From positions 157,540 to 221,539 of the forward strand of contig JAPZUE010000012.1 in assembly GCA_027533385.1 (NCBI GenBank): 64,000 nucleotides of DNA, in the 5' to 3' direction. This stretch comes from Rhizobium sp. (GTDB lineage Bacteria > Pseudomonadota > Alphaproteobacteria > Rhizobiales > Rhizobiaceae). This document shows positions 37,445 to 47,200 of the stretch, piece by piece. Each line of letters starts with the position of its first letter. Position 1 is the stretch's first letter. The translations under genes were made by a program, and so were the position numbers. The notes beneath the pieces were generated by a model. It saw only the letters and a list, made by a program, of their open reading frames with translations. It searched no databases and was not told the origin of the DNA.

Positions 37445-37764
37445 TGATCTATGTCGTGCTCGCTCTTTCAATCGGAGCCATGGCATCCATTGCGATCTGG
37501 GCCTATCGCAATGTCGCACCCCAGGCGGACAAGCTGCCGATGCAGTGGTCGGCGCGCGGGGAGATCAACTGGCGGGCACCGCGCATCGTCGCCGTTGCCG
37601 CATCGCCGCTGCTGATGATCAGCCTGATCGTGGTGATCTTCGTCTTCTCGCGGCACGATCATGCCGAGCGCAACATGGCCTTACTCTGGGTCTCATTCAT
37701 CGGACCGGCCCTGCAGGCACTGCACATGGCGCTTGTCGCGCGCGCCGTCGAGAACGAGGAATAG
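37444..37764 (+). CDS. Small membrane protein with DUF1648-like segment
   Basis: A 106-residue protein starting at the ATG that shares a base with the tadA stop, implying translational coupling. It has an N-terminal helix (MIYVVLALSIGAMASIAIW), a DUF1648-like LPMQWSARGEINWRAPR stretch, then two more hydrophobic segments. DUF1648 is found in the N-terminal part of SdpI-like proteins. The function is unknown. Confidence 0.7.
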   Translation: MIYVVLALSIGAMASIAIWAYRNVAPQADKLPMQWSARGEINWRAPRIVAVAASPLLMISLIVVIFVFSRHDHAERNMALLWVSFIGPALQALHMALVARAVENEE

Positions 37765-37769
37765 CCGGC

Positions 37770-38252
37770 TCAATCGGCGGCAGCAAACGCCTTGAGCTTG
37801 TCGCCGGCCAGCCGATAGCGGATCCATTCCGTCTGCGGTTCGGCGCCCACAGCGTCATAGACGCGGATCGCCGGCTCGTTCCAGTCGAGCACGCTCCATT
37901 CGAAACGGCCACAGCGCTTGTCTACCGCGATACGCGCGAGATGCTTGAGCAGCAGCTTGCCGGCACCCGACCCGCGATAATCCGGCGAGACGTAGAGATC
38001 CTCCAGATAGAGGCCATTCTTCGCCTGCCAGGTGGAGTAGTTGTAGAACCAGACCGCGAACCCGGCCGGGCGACCATCATGTTCGAGGATCGCGGCTTCC
38101 GTGACCGAGCCTTCGCCGAAGATCGAGGCCCGGATCGTCTCTTCGGTCGCCTCGACCTCGTGGCCGGCCTTTTCATAGACGGCGAGTTCGGTGATGAAGC
38201 CGAGAATGGTCGCGGCATCGTCCGATGTTGCGGGGCGGATGGTGAAGGGCAT
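37770..38252 (-). CDS. GNAT acetyltransferase, diamine/thialysine N-acetyltransferase-like
   Basis: A 160-residue GNAT enzyme. The acetyl-CoA loop is YRGSGAGKLLLKHL, and the LYLEDLYVSPDYRG and WSVLDWNEPAIRVYDAVGA stretches are strikingly like spermidine/spermine and thialysine acetyltransferases (SSAT type), where the N-terminus FITELAVYEK is also shared. A polyamine or related diamine substrate is therefore likely but not demonstrated. It converges with the small membrane protein gene. Confidence 0.88.
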   Translation of the reverse strand: MPFTIRPATSDDAATILGFITELAVYEKAGHEVEATEETIRASIFGEGSVTEAAILEHDGRPAGFAVWFYNYSTWQAKNGLYLEDLYVSPDYRGSGAGKLLLKHLARIAVDKRCGRFEWSVLDWNEPAIRVYDAVGAEPQTEWIRYRLAGDKLKAFAAAD

Positions 38253-38320
38253 GTCTCGACCTCAAGCAAAAGGGCAGGTCGTTTCCGCCCTGCCCCGATA
38301 TGGTGTGCTGTAAAAGACGC

Positions 38321-38953
38321 TTATTGGAAGGGCATCCACCAGGAACTGCCCTGGCGGGCGGCCTTGGCTTCCTTCTTGCGGCGCTTTTCCTTCTTCAGTT
38401 CCGGTTCGCCAAGATCCGTCAGCGCCACATCCTGGGTCTGACGGTATTCGGCCGGCGGATCGGAAAGAAGGCGGCGCTGATCGAGGTAGGCACCCTTCTG
38501 CAGGGCACGCGCGTCGCGGAAGGCCTGCCACTTCTGGGTCTCGGTCATGGTGCCGGCCGTGCCGTAGCCGGCGAGCAGCGGCGAACGGTAGCGCGGATTG
38601 TCGGCATTGGCATCGGCCTCAGCCACAAGACGTTCGCGGGCCTCTTCGGGCGATTCCACCCATTCCGGATTGTTCTCGCGGTTGGCAACGGAGGTCTGCG
38701 GCGCGACGAGCGCAGCCGTCTGGGTGCCGCCCGGGGGCAGAACCAGATCAGGACGCGGGTTGTATTTGGTGCCCTTGTTGGCGGGTTCGCGCGGGGCGAG
38801 CGACACGGCGGAGCCGACGTCGTCCACCAGCTGCTCCATCGCGGTCTTGTCGGTGCCGTAGGTCGGGCTGCCAACGCAACCGGAAAGACCTGTCGTGACG
38901 CCGAAAAGACCGACCAGACCCAGGCCAACTCTGAACAGATATGCCGAATTCAT
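38321..38953 (-). CDS. Lipoprotein downstream of ileS, DUF3035-like
   Basis: A 210-residue protein with a lipoprotein signal peptide ending LSGC (residues 23-26), a Pro-rich middle (YNPRPDLVLPPGG) and a Lys/Arg-rich C-terminal stretch. The lipobox, the RPDLVLPP segment and its position after ileS recall DUF3035 proteins that some databases call BamF-like, but the match is weak and I would not assign the name. Outer-membrane or periplasmic location expected. Confidence 0.6.
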   Translation of the reverse strand: MNSAYLFRVGLGLVGLFGVTTGLSGCVGSPTYGTDKTAMEQLVDDVGSAVSLAPREPANKGTKYNPRPDLVLPPGGTQTAALVAPQTSVANRENNPEWVESPEEARERLVAEADANADNPRYRSPLLAGYGTAGTMTETQKWQAFRDARALQKGAYLDQRRLLSDPPAEYRQTQDVALTDLGEPELKKEKRRKKEAKAARQGSSWWMPFQ

Positions 38954-39047
38954 GAATGCCTACCAGCCTCGCCGCAGTTTCATAAGTCGTGCCGAATACT
39001 CGCGACCAGCCCTGCCGGTCGATTTCGGCCAATTTCAGGCAGTTTTA

Positions 39048-39079
39048 CCGGATGACCCGCGAAAGCGCAAATCATCCGG
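39048..39079 (-). terminator. Hairpin after ileS (possible terminator)
   Basis: CCGGATGA / TCATCCGG, a perfect 8-bp stem with a 16-nt loop, 23 bp beyond the ileS stop. The leftward flank is TAAAACTG, so there is no U-tract; it may be a partial terminator or transcript-stabilising hairpin. Confidence 0.4.
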
Positions 39080-39101
39080 TCACATTTCCTCAAGCCAGGC
39101 C

Positions 39102-42089
39102 TCAGCCGGCAATTGCCTTCAGCTCACGCAGTGCCTGGGCATCGCGGGCGGAGACATCCGGATAGTCCGGATCAGAGCCGACATCCCGGGTAATCTTCCA
39201 GGAGCGGGCGCATTTCTTGCCTTCGGCAAGCTTCGGTTCGACGGCGACCTTTGTGCCATCGTCGAGACGGAAAGCCTCTGCAGGGCCTTCACCAGCGACA
39301 ACCGAGATGTCGGAGGTGATGCAGATTTCGGCGAAGTCGAGCCCCTCGAGCGCGTTCAAAAGTTCGGCATCGGCGACGTGGACGACGGGTGCTGCTTCCA
39401 GCGAGGAGCCGATGCGCTTTTCCTTGCGCTCCACTTCCAGGGCACCGGTGACGGCGCGGCGGACGGTGCGGACATGCTTCCACTTCTCGGCGACCGCCTC
39501 GTTCGACCAGTTGGCCGGGATCACCGGGAACTGTTCGAGATGCACCGACTCGGCCTTCGGGTCGCGCGACAGCCAGGCCTCTTCGGTGGTGAAGGGCATC
39601 ATCGGCGCAAACCACAGGACCAGGCAGTCGAAGAGCTTGCGGATGACGAAGAGAGCCGAACGACGCTTCAGGCTGGACGGCGCGTCGCAATAGAGCGTGT
39701 CCTTGCGGATGTCGAAGTAGAAGGCCGAGAGTTCGACATTGGCGAAATCCGACAAGGCGCGAACGATGCGCTTGAAGTCGAATTCGTCGTAAGACTTGCG
39801 GACGAGCTGATCGAGTTCCGCCAGGCGATGCAGCATCAGCTTTTCGAGTTCCGGCAGATCGGCATAGGCAATCTCGTCGCCATGGTCATGGGCGAGCGTG
39901 CCGAGCATCCAGCGAACAGTATTGCGGATCTTGCGATAGGCGTCGATGTTGGTCTGGATGATCGTCTTGCCGAGGCGCTGGTCTTCGGCATAGTCGGTCG
40001 ACATGACCCAGAGACGCAGGATATCGGCGCCGGATTCCTTCATCACATCCTGCGGCGTCACCGTGTTGCCGAGCGACTTCGACATCTTGCGACCGTCTTC
40101 CGCCATCGTGAAGCCATGGGTGATGACGGCGTTATAGGGCGCGCGGCCGCGGGTGGCGCAGCTTTCGAGCAGGGACGAATGGAACCAGCCGCGATGCTGG
40201 TCGGAGCCTTCGAGATAGACATCGGCCGGCCACTTGAGATCCGGGCGATCTTCCAGCGTGAAGGTGTGGGTCGAGCCACTGTCGAACCAGACGTCGAGGA
40301 TGTCGGTCACCATCTGCCACTTGTCGCCGTCATACTCGTTGCCCAGGAAGCGCTCCTTGGCGCCTTCGGCGAACCAGGCGTCGGCGCCTTCCTTTTCGAA
40401 GGCTTCGAGGATGCGGGCGTTGACCTTCTCGTCCTTCAGCACATTGCCTTCGGCATCGGCGAAGACGCAGATCGGCACGCCCCAGGCGCGCTGACGGGAC
40501 AGCACCCAATCCGGGCGCTGCTCGATCATGGCACGCAGGCGGTTCTGGCCACCTGCGGGGACGAAGCGGGTCTGGTCGATGGCGGAGAGTGCACGGCTGC
40601 GCAGCGTCGTGCCATCGCCGAGTTCCTTGTCCATATAGACGAACCACTGCGGCGTGTTGCGGAAGATGACCGGCTTCTTGGAGCGCCAGGAATGCGGATA
40701 GTCGTGCTTGATGCGGCCACGGGCAAAGAGGTTGTTGGCCGCAATCAGCGCGTCCATGACGCGCTTGTTGGCGTCGCCCTTCTTGCCGTTATCGTCGAGC
40801 ACGCGGGCAGCGCCGCCTTCGGCAGAGGGGCCGAAACCGGGGGCGTCTTCGGTGTAGAAGCCGGCGTCGTCGACCGGGAACGGGATCTTGGTGTCGATGC
40901 CACGGGCTTCCAGCGCCCGGACATTGGCCATCCAGGCTTCAAAGTCTTCGCGACCGTGAGACGGCGCGGTGTGGACGAAACCGGTACCGGCGTCATCGGT
41001 GACGTGGTCGCCGTCGAGGAGGGGGACGTCGAAGGTGTAGCCGAGATCGGCCAGCGGGTGGGCGCAGGTGATGGTTTCCAGCAGCCCCCACGGAGCATTC
41101 CGAATACGTTTGTACTCCAGCTTGGCTTTAGCAAATGCATCGGATGCCAGTTTGTCAGCAAAGATCAACTTCTCGCCGACTTGCGGCCCAAATTCGTTGG
41201 TCGTTGCCGTGACTTCGTAGAGACCGTACTCAACTCGGGAAGAGAAGGAGATCGCGCGGTTGCCTGGGATGGTCCACGGTGTCGTGGTCCAGATAACGAC
41301 ATACGCATCCTTGAACTCGTCAAAATCGGGCTTCGACATAGGCGCAGAAACTTCATCTCCATCGCCGACAAAATCTCCGCCAGCGATGAAGCCGTCCGAA
41401 ACTTCAAACGAGCGGATCGGGAACTTCACCCAGATCGTGTCGCTCTCGACCTCGGCATATTCCACTTCGGCTTCCGCCAGCGCCGTGCGCTCGACGACCG
41501 ACCACATGATCGGCTTCGAGCCGCGATAGAGCTGGCCGGACATGGCGATCTTCAGGAGTTCGCCGGCGATACGGGCTTCCGAGTGGAAGGCCATGGTCGT
41601 GTAGGGATTGTCGAAGTCGCCCTCAATGCCGAGGCGGCGGAATTCTTCGGCCTGGATGTTGATCCAACCTTGCGCGAACTCGCGGCATTCCTTGCGGAAT
41701 TCGTTGACCGGGACCTCGTTCTTGTCCTTGCCCTTTTCGCGATATTTTTCCTCGATCTTCCACTCGATCGGCAGGCCGTGGCAGTCCCAACCCGGGACAT
41801 AATTGGAGTCAAAACCGCGCATCTGGAAGGAGCGGGTGATGACGTCCTTCAGCACCTTGTTCAGCGCATGGCCGATATGGATGTTGCCGTTGGCATAGGG
41901 CGGGCCATCATGCAGGACGAATTTTTCGCGGCCGGCGGCCGAGGCACGCAGGCGCTTGTAAAGACCCATCTGCTTCCACTTTGCCGCCATTTCCGGCTCC
42001 TTCTGGGGAAGGCCGGCGCGCATCGGGAATTCGGTCTCGGGCAGATAGAGGGTCTTGGAGTAATCGATCTTTTCAGGGGTATCGGTCAT
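39102..42089 (-). CDS. ileS: Isoleucyl-tRNA synthetase
   Basis: A 995-residue class I aminoacyl-tRNA synthetase. Signatures: [11 protein letters not shown] (HIGH) near residue 70, [23 protein letters not shown] in the editing (CP1) domain, [10 protein letters not shown] (KMSKS) around residue 670, and a C-terminal anticodon-binding region. No stop or frameshift. The stretch 41100-41430, coding for part of the CP1 editing domain, is less GC-rich (roughly 47-60 percent by line) than flanking sequence and carries an apparent insertion ([21 protein letters not shown]), suggesting a recombined patch. The gene is preceded by a 317-bp region without genes. Confidence 0.95.
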   Translation of the reverse strand: MTDTPEKIDYSKTLYLPETEFPMRAGLPQKEPEMAAKWKQMGLYKRLRASAAGREKFVLHDGPPYANGNIHIGHALNKVLKDVITRSFQMRGFDSNYVPGWDCHGLPIEWKIEEKYREKGKDKNEVPVNEFRKECREFAQGWINIQAEEFRRLGIEGDFDNPYTTMAFHSEARIAGELLKIAMSGQLYRGSKPIMWSVVERTALAEAEVEYAEVESDTIWVKFPIRSFEVSDGFIAGGDFVGDGDEVSAPMSKPDFDEFKDAYVVIWTTTPWTIPGNRAISFSSRVEYGLYEVTATTNEFGPQVGEKLIFADKLASDAFAKAKLEYKRIRNAPWGLLETITCAHPLADLGYTFDVPLLDGDHVTDDAGTGFVHTAPSHGREDFEAWMANVRALEARGIDTKIPFPVDDAGFYTEDAPGFGPSAEGGAARVLDDNGKKGDANKRVMDALIAANNLFARGRIKHDYPHSWRSKKPVIFRNTPQWFVYMDKELGDGTTLRSRALSAIDQTRFVPAGGQNRLRAMIEQRPDWVLSRQRAWGVPICVFADAEGNVLKDEKVNARILEAFEKEGADAWFAEGAKERFLGNEYDGDKWQMVTDILDVWFDSGSTHTFTLEDRPDLKWPADVYLEGSDQHRGWFHSSLLESCATRGRAPYNAVITHGFTMAEDGRKMSKSLGNTVTPQDVMKESGADILRLWVMSTDYAEDQRLGKTIIQTNIDAYRKIRNTVRWMLGTLAHDHGDEIAYADLPELEKLMLHRLAELDQLVRKSYDEFDFKRIVRALSDFANVELSAFYFDIRKDTLYCDAPSSLKRRSALFVIRKLFDCLVLWFAPMMPFTTEEAWLSRDPKAESVHLEQFPVIPANWSNEAVAEKWKHVRTVRRAVTGALEVERKEKRIGSSLEAAPVVHVADAELLNALEGLDFAEICITSDISVVAGEGPAEAFRLDDGTKVAVEPKLAEGKKCARSWKITRDVGSDPDYPDVSARDAQALRELKAIAG

Positions 42090-42406
42090 GGATCAGCCAT
42101 CGGATGGGGCGACCTCAAGCGGTCGCGGAATTTGCGTCTTGGAGTGGCGGCAAGCGGGCGCTAAGGCTTTCCAACCCAACGCCAAAAACCCGGACCTTCC
42201 CGCAGCTTCTCAAGCCGCCGGGAGGGCCGGGCCAATAATTCGAATGATCCGGGCCGCCGAAAGATACGTCATGGCCGCGTTCTTTAGGGGTTTTTCGCGC
42301 CGAAAGGAAGGGGCAAGATGGGCGAGATGGACAGGTAGAAACGACACGCCTAAACTCAACTGATAACCGCAGGTACTGAGAGAATTTGGGACAGAACGGA
42401 AGTGCC
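42090..42406. other. Spacer upstream of ileS and the ribbon-helix-helix gene
   Basis: 317 bp without a supported gene. It contains the region expected to hold the ileS promoter (leftward), but I could not recognise a strong -35/-10. No T-box leader or RNA family was recognised. The rightward gene at 42407 has no obvious promoter either. Confidence 0.35.
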
Positions 42407-42676
42407 ATGACGCGCAAGTCCAATATCCAAATAGATCTCGACCCCAAACTCGCGGATGATTTTGCCGCAGCGGTCACATCTGCCCAAACGTCAGAAAGCG
42501 AAGTCCTGCGGGAGATGGTGCAGGATTATGTCGAACGTCAGAAGGTTTCGGACGGCTATCGCCGCTTTCTAGAGGCCAAGGTTGCGCGTGGTCGCGAGGA
42601 CGTGGCCGCCGGAGAGGTCATAGCCGCAGAGGATGCCGAACGGATGTTTGCCGAGCGACGGGAGTTGGTCACCTGA
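42407..42676 (+). CDS. Ribbon-helix-helix (CopG/ParD-like) antitoxin-like protein, no toxin adjacent
   Basis: An 89-residue small protein, MTRKSNIQIDLDPKLADDFAAAVTS in part, with a beta strand plus two helices typical of ribbon-helix-helix antitoxins (LREMVQDYVERQK in the second helix) and a Glu/Arg-rich C-terminus (FAERRELVT). ATG at 42407. No toxin gene follows; the next gene is on the other strand. It is either a solitary regulator or a leftover half of a TA pair. Confidence 0.6.
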   Translation: MTRKSNIQIDLDPKLADDFAAAVTSAQTSESEVLREMVQDYVERQKVSDGYRRFLEAKVARGREDVAAGEVIAAEDAERMFAERRELVT

Positions 42677-42714
42677 CAATTTCTCCTGCATCGCAGCGTT
42701 GATCCGACCGTGCG

Positions 42715-42954
42715 CTAAGAGCCGCCATTGGCCTCGACCACCCCGCGCAGGGCGTCGTTGATGCGGTCCTGCCAGCCGGGGCCGTCCTTCTGGAAGTGTT
42801 CGAGGACCGCGCTGTCGAGTTTGATCGACACGAGTTCCTTGACCTCGGGTGCGGCGCGGCGCTCGACCACCGGGGCCGGCGGCTTCTTTGCAGGCTTGAA
42901 CAGCGCCTCGGCGGCATCCTTCGGGTTCACGGGTCTGCGCGGCGTCATGGCCAT
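42715..42954 (-). CDS. BrnA-type antitoxin without a BrnT toxin
   Basis: A 79-residue protein with the BrnA antitoxin signature VSIKLDSAVLEHFQKDGPGWQDRINDALR in pieces at its C-terminal half. BrnA is the antitoxin of the brnT-brnA pair, where brnT lies immediately upstream. Here the upstream side (43000 onward) is an IS630 element, and after excising that element in silco nothing resembling brnT remains. So the gene appears solitary. It ends close to the end of the ribbon-helix-helix gene. Confidence 0.75.
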   Translation of the reverse strand: MAMTPRRPVNPKDAAEALFKPAKKPPAPVVERRAAPEVKELVSIKLDSAVLEHFQKDGPGWQDRINDALRGVVEANGGS

Positions 42955-42999
42955 GGGATGCCTTTCGGGCTTTGTCGGTGATTTGCTTGGGGCGCACTA

Positions 43000-44048
43000 G
43001 AGCGGTTCCCTGACTGATTGAATCTGTCGGGGCTTCGCAAATCAGGCGCGTTCTGATTCAAACTATCTGCCGATGGAGGTCGGCGGATATGTCAAAGGCT
43101 CTCTCTATCGATCTGCGTGTTCGCGTGCTTGCTGCTGTTTCCGCTGGTGCGACCCACCGAGAAGCTGCTGAACGGTTCGGCGTGAGTGCCGCAAGCGTCA
43201 GCCGCTGGCGAAATCTGCAACGTCGCCAGGGCGACGTGCGACCCGGCCCTCTTGGCGGAGATCGAAATTCCCGAAAGACAGAGGCCCATGGCGAGGCGAT
43301 CATGGCATGGCTCGCCGAGCACCGCGATGGAACATTGTTCGAGCTGCGCGATGCGCTTTCTGCCCAGGGCATCACGATCAGCAAGTCGGCTTTGCACCGG
43401 TTTCTTGTCCGGCACGGGCAGACTCGTAAAAAAAGACTGGCCACGCGGTAGAGCAAAGCCGTCCCGACGTCCTGGAACAGCGTGAGCAGTGGTTCGATGA
43501 TCAACTCGACCTTGATCCCGCCAAGCTCGTCTTCATCGACGAAACCTGGACCGCGACGAACATGGCGCGCACGCACGGACGTTGCAGGAAGGGAGAGCGC
43601 CTGCGAATGGGCTTTCCGCACGGCCACCGCAAGACCACGACGCTGGTGGCTGGCTTGCGCAACACGGGAATGGTTGCGCCGCTCGTCATCGACGGGCCGA
43701 TCAATGGGGAATGGTTCGAGGCCTATGTCGCTCAGGTTCTTGTGCCGACCCTGAAGCCTGGCGATGTCGTCATCCTTGACAATCTCTCCAGCCACAAGCG
43801 ACCGGCAGCGCGTGAGATTATCGAGGCTGCCGGTGCGCGCATGCTGTTCCTCCCGCCCTACAGCCCAGACTTCAATCCTATAGAGAAGGCATTCTCAAAG
43901 CTCAAAGCGCTCCTGCGCAAAGCGGCAGAGCGCACCGTAACCGGCCTTTGGGACAGGATCGGGAAACTACTCGACCTCGTCGAGCCTCAGGAGGCCCGAA
44001 ACTTCTTCACATCATGCGGATACGATCCAGCATGAGGGGGAAACGCTC
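43000..44048. mobile_element. IS630-family insertion sequence, complete
   Basis: A 1049-bp element bounded by TA dinucleotides (42998-42999 and 44049-44050), the target duplication expected for IS630/Tc1-mariner transposons. The left end GAGCGGTTCCC and the inverted right end GAGCGTTTCCC match at 10 of 11 positions. It encloses one transposase read with a -1 frameshift. It lies between the brnA-like gene and the TadG-like gene, 44 bp before the latter's start. Confidence 0.88.
43089..44035 (+). CDS. IS630-family transposase, produced by -1 frameshift
   Basis: Two overlapping frames make one transposase of about 315 residues. The first (43089-43451) holds a helix-turn-helix DNA-binding region (LSIDLRVRVLAAVSAGATHREAAERFGVS in pieces). 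Ribosomes must slip -1 on A7G at 43428-43435, a classical slippery site, to read KKTGHAVEQSRP... in the second frame. The second part carries the DDE catalytic triad: FIDETW, ILDNLSSHK and NPIEKAFSKLK. The frames join smoothly and the rest is intact, so I interpret this as programmed frameshifting rather than decay. Confidence 0.85.
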
Positions 44049-44092
44049 TAAGGGGACAGGCGGCAAATAACCCCTGAAAAATGGGGGTATAT

Positions 44093-45382
44093 ATGCGGCG
44101 TTTTCTCCAGGACTGCAGCGGTAATTTCGGAATCACCACGGCTCTTCTGCTGGTGCCGGTGATTGGCGTTGCTGGCCTCGCAATCGATATTCATACGGCG
44201 GTCATCGCCAAGGGCGACCTGCAGGCTGCTGCGGATTCGGCCGTTCTCGCGGCGGTGGGAGAATATTCGGCTGGGACGCGGCAGGCGATGCAGATCGGCG
44301 ACAAGGGCCGCCTGACGGATGCCATCGAGGATGCCCGCAAGGTTTTCAATGCGCATGCCGGCAATCGCACGGACTACAAGCTGGTTGCCAGCGATGTCGA
44401 AGTGGTCAAGTCCGGCCGCGACCTGCAGGCCGTCTTCAGCTATACCGCAGAAGTGCCAACGACGCTGGCCCGCATTCTCGGCCAGGAGAGCGTGACAATT
44501 TCAGGCACAGCGACGGCCGTGTTCCAGACGGAAACCTTCCGCGACTTCTATCTGCTGCTCGACAACACGCCATCCATGGGTGTGGCGGCAACGCCGGCCG
44601 AGGTGACCCGGATGATGAACGCCACGCCGGATCGCTGCGCCTTTGCCTGCCATATCGTCAAGGACGGCGTGGACGACAAGAATTCCTACTACCACATTGC
44701 CAAGCGGAACGGGATCGTGACCCGCATCGACGTCGTGGCGCAGGCGACGAGTGCGCTGATGACGACGGCGATGACCGAGCGCAAGTCGGACAACCAGTTC
44801 CGGATGGCCGTCTACACCTTTGGACAAAAGGCCGAAGACATGAAGCTCCTGGAGGTTTCGCCGCTCACCAAGGATCTCAGGTCAGTGCAGAACAATGCCT
44901 CGATGATCGACCTGATGTCGACGCCGAGCCACGGCTTTGCCCGCGATGCCCTGACGAATTTCACGCAGGCTATCGAAAACCTGGGTGAAAAGATGGGCAC
45001 GCCCGGCGACGGATCGACATCCTCCACGCCAGAGAAAATCGTCTTCTTTGTTTCCGACGGCGTGGCCAATTACATGAACCGGACGTCCTGCATGCGCCCC
45101 ACCAGCAACAACCGCTGCATGGAGCCGGTCAATCTGAACTCCTGCAAAGCATTGAAGGACAAGGGCTATCGTGTGGCGGTGCTGTATACGACCTATCTGC
45201 CGCTGCCGACCAACAACTTCTATCGCAACTGGATCGCGCCCTTCCAGCCAACCCTGCCAACGGTCATGCGCGACTGCGCCTCGCCCGGTCTCTATTTCGA
45301 GGTGAGCCCAAGCGAAGGCATCGAGGAAGCGATGAGCGCGCTGTTCATGAAGATCATCAACACGCCCCGGCTTGCGAGCTGA
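44093..45382 (+). CDS. TadE/TadG-like pilus-associated protein with vWA-type domain
   Basis: A 429-residue protein starting at the ATG at 44093 (GGGGG 5 nt upstream). The N-terminal segment GNFGITTALLLVPVIGVAGLAIDIHTA matches TadE/TadG-type membrane anchors, followed by a helical stretch rich in Ala/Val. The rest resembles a von Willebrand A domain: LLLDNTPSMG (metal-site variant DxTxS), VYTFGQKAED and FVSDGVANYM. Tad genes are not nearby, so the pilus link is by family only. Its start lies 44 bp from an IS630 end, so its original promoter may have been displaced. Confidence 0.82.
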   Translation: MRRFLQDCSGNFGITTALLLVPVIGVAGLAIDIHTAVIAKGDLQAAADSAVLAAVGEYSAGTRQAMQIGDKGRLTDAIEDARKVFNAHAGNRTDYKLVASDVEVVKSGRDLQAVFSYTAEVPTTLARILGQESVTISGTATAVFQTETFRDFYLLLDNTPSMGVAATPAEVTRMMNATPDRCAFACHIVKDGVDDKNSYYHIAKRNGIVTRIDVVAQATSALMTTAMTERKSDNQFRMAVYTFGQKAEDMKLLEVSPLTKDLRSVQNNASMIDLMSTPSHGFARDALTNFTQAIENLGEKMGTPGDGSTSSTPEKIVFFVSDGVANYMNRTSCMRPTSNNRCMEPVNLNSCKALKDKGYRVAVLYTTYLPLPTNNFYRNWIAPFQPTLPTVMRDCASPGLYFEVSPSEGIEEAMSALFMKIINTPRLAS

Positions 45383-45400
45383 TCTGCGTCAGGAAGAAGG

Positions 45401-47200
45401 TCACGCGCCGATCAGGCCGAAGGAGAGACCACCGTCGTTCTCCTTCGCCTGTTTCTTCAGCTCCGCAATCTCGCCGCTGATGCGGCTGACGTCGTCGATG
45501 ACGAGGCCGGCTGGGAGTTCGAGCACGCCGATCGAGCAGCGCATCAGCGGAAATTCCCGCTCCCGGCCCTGGCGGTCGAGGCCCTTGATGTGGCCGGTCT
45601 GGCGGTCGGCCTCGGAATAGAGGTCGATGACGTCGTCGTGGAAATCCGACAGGAGGCGGTCGAGGATTTCGGTCAGCTCCTCGCGGGTCCAGTCGGTGAC
45701 ACCGATGAAGAAATCATCGCCGCCGACATGGCCGAGGAAATCGCCCTCGGAGAAGAAATAGCGGCGCAGGAGAGCGGCGAACAGCGAGATGGCATGGTCG
45801 CCCTGGTGGAAGCCATAATGGTCGTTGAACGGCTTGAAATGGTCGAAGTCGCAGTAGCACAGGAAGCGCGGGCCATCGCCGTCGAGGGCAGCCGTGCGCA
45901 TGAAGTCGCGGATGGCGCGGTTGCCGGGCAGACCGGTCAGCGGGTTTTGATCCTGGGCGGTTTTCAGCTGCTTTTCGCTCATGATGCGGATCAGCGAGGC
46001 GGCAGAGACGACGCCGGCATACCGCATGTTTTCCGTCAGGATGACGCAGTCCGAGCCTTCCATATTGGCAAACATCGTCATCAGCCGCTCGGCGTCGGCA
46101 TCGAGGCCGACGATCGGGGCGCGGTCGACAAAATGCGAGATGGAGCGCTCGTAGAGCTTGTTCTTCAACAGGTCGCGGCCGAAGGGCTGGTAGATGTATT
46201 CCTTCAGATGCCGCTCGTTGATGATGCCGCGCGGCTCGCCATTGGCATTCAGCACCGGGAAGAAGGACTGGCCGGGATTGCGGCGGAAGAGATCGAAGAC
46301 GTGGTCGATATTCTCGTGTTCGAAGACGGTCGGCAGCGTCTCGATCTGCTTACGGATCAGGATTTCGTCGAGCGACTGGCTGGTGCGGCGGGCCTTGCCG
46401 ACATCCTGGAGATGGGGGAAGGCGCTTTTCAGTTCCGAGACGATGGTGCTGGGGCGGGCGATATACCAGCCCTGGACCAGATCGACGCCGAATTCGCGGC
46501 AGGCGAGGAATTCGCTCTCGGTCTCGATGCCCTCGGCAATCACCCGGACGCCCAGCACATGGCAGAAATTGACGATGTTCTTGACGAGGTGGCGCTTGCG
46601 CGGATTGCTGTCGAGGCCGGCGATGAAGTGGCGATCGATCTTCACATAGTCGACAGGGAAGTCGCAAAGCAGCTTCATCTCGCCGTGGCCGACACCGAAA
46701 TCATCGATGGCGAGCTTGAAGCCGGAGCGGCGCAGGCGCTCAACAAGGCTTGCGAATTCCGGAACGCGGGTGTTGTCGAAACGCTCGGAGAGCTCGAAAC
46801 AGACGGAAGACGGCGGCACATGCGCCTTGCGCAGCTGGTCGAGCAGGGTGTCGACGAGTGCGTTGCCATCGGGGATCAGGCGGACATCGAGATTGAGGAA
46901 GAGGGTGGCGCTGGCGCAATCCGGAAGCGTCGCGAATTTGGCCAGCGCGCGGCTTGCGACCATCTGTTCGAGGGCGAGCAGCTGGCCGGTGGCGGCGGCC
47001 TGATCAAGCAAGTCGAGCGGGCTTTCGAAGCCGATGCGGTCATGGCCGCGCATTAGGCTCTCGTGGCCGAAGACAGCACCCGTGCCGACCTCGACGATCG
47101 GCTGGAAGGCATTTTCGACGACGAGCTTGGCAAGCGTGACGAGCTGGTCACTGGCGAAGCGGCGCAGCGCTCCGAAATCCTCAGCCACCCCTGCAGACAT
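45401..47200 (-). CDS. EAL-CBS-GGDEF signalling protein
   Basis: A protein of about 599 residues from the ATG at 47200 (GGAG 10 nt upstream). Order: EAL-type domain (about 25-270), a CBS pair (about 290-430) and a C-terminal GGDEF domain (about 435-590). The EAL signature reads GHESLMRG, with Leu after Ser instead of EAL, but the later FELSER, DDFGVGH and KIDRHF residues are kept. The GGDEF signature is VGGDDFFIG, a conservative GGDDF. No membrane segment. Activities (phosphodiesterase, cyclase, or sensor) are uncertain. It converges with the TadG-like gene. Confidence 0.9.
   Translation of the reverse strand: MSAGVAEDFGALRRFASDQLVTLAKLVVENAFQPIVEVGTGAVFGHESLMRGHDRIGFESPLDLLDQAAATGQLLALEQMVASRALAKFATLPDCASATLFLNLDVRLIPDGNALVDTLLDQLRKAHVPPSSVCFELSERFDNTRVPEFASLVERLRRSGFKLAIDDFGVGHGEMKLLCDFPVDYVKIDRHFIAGLDSNPRKRHLVKNIVNFCHVLGVRVIAEGIETESEFLACREFGVDLVQGWYIARPSTIVSELKSAFPHLQDVGKARRTSQSLDEILIRKQIETLPTVFEHENIDHVFDLFRRNPGQSFFPVLNANGEPRGIINERHLKEYIYQPFGRDLLKNKLYERSISHFVDRAPIVGLDADAERLMTMFANMEGSDCVILTENMRYAGVVSAASLIRIMSEKQLKTAQDQNPLTGLPGNRAIRDFMRTAALDGDGPRFLCYCDFDHFKPFNDHYGFHQGDHAISLFAALLRRYFFSEGDFLGHVGGDDFFIGVTDWTREELTEILDRLLSDFHDDVIDLYSEADRQTGHIKGLDRQGREREFPLMRCSIGVLELPAGLVIDDVSRISGEIAELKKQAKENDGGLSFGLIGA

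Noticed and set aside
38895..42164. 1089-residue open frame opposite ileS
   Set aside because: Antisense to the clear IleS coding region, with no motif.
42955..43088. BrnT toxin partner for BrnA
   Set aside because: No BrnT-like frame upstream of brnA, and none after removing the IS630 sequence.
43089..44035. Decayed IS630 transposase pseudogene
   Set aside because: The only interruption is a -1 shift on an A7G slippery site, with catalytic residues and ends intact, so programmed frameshifting is likelier.
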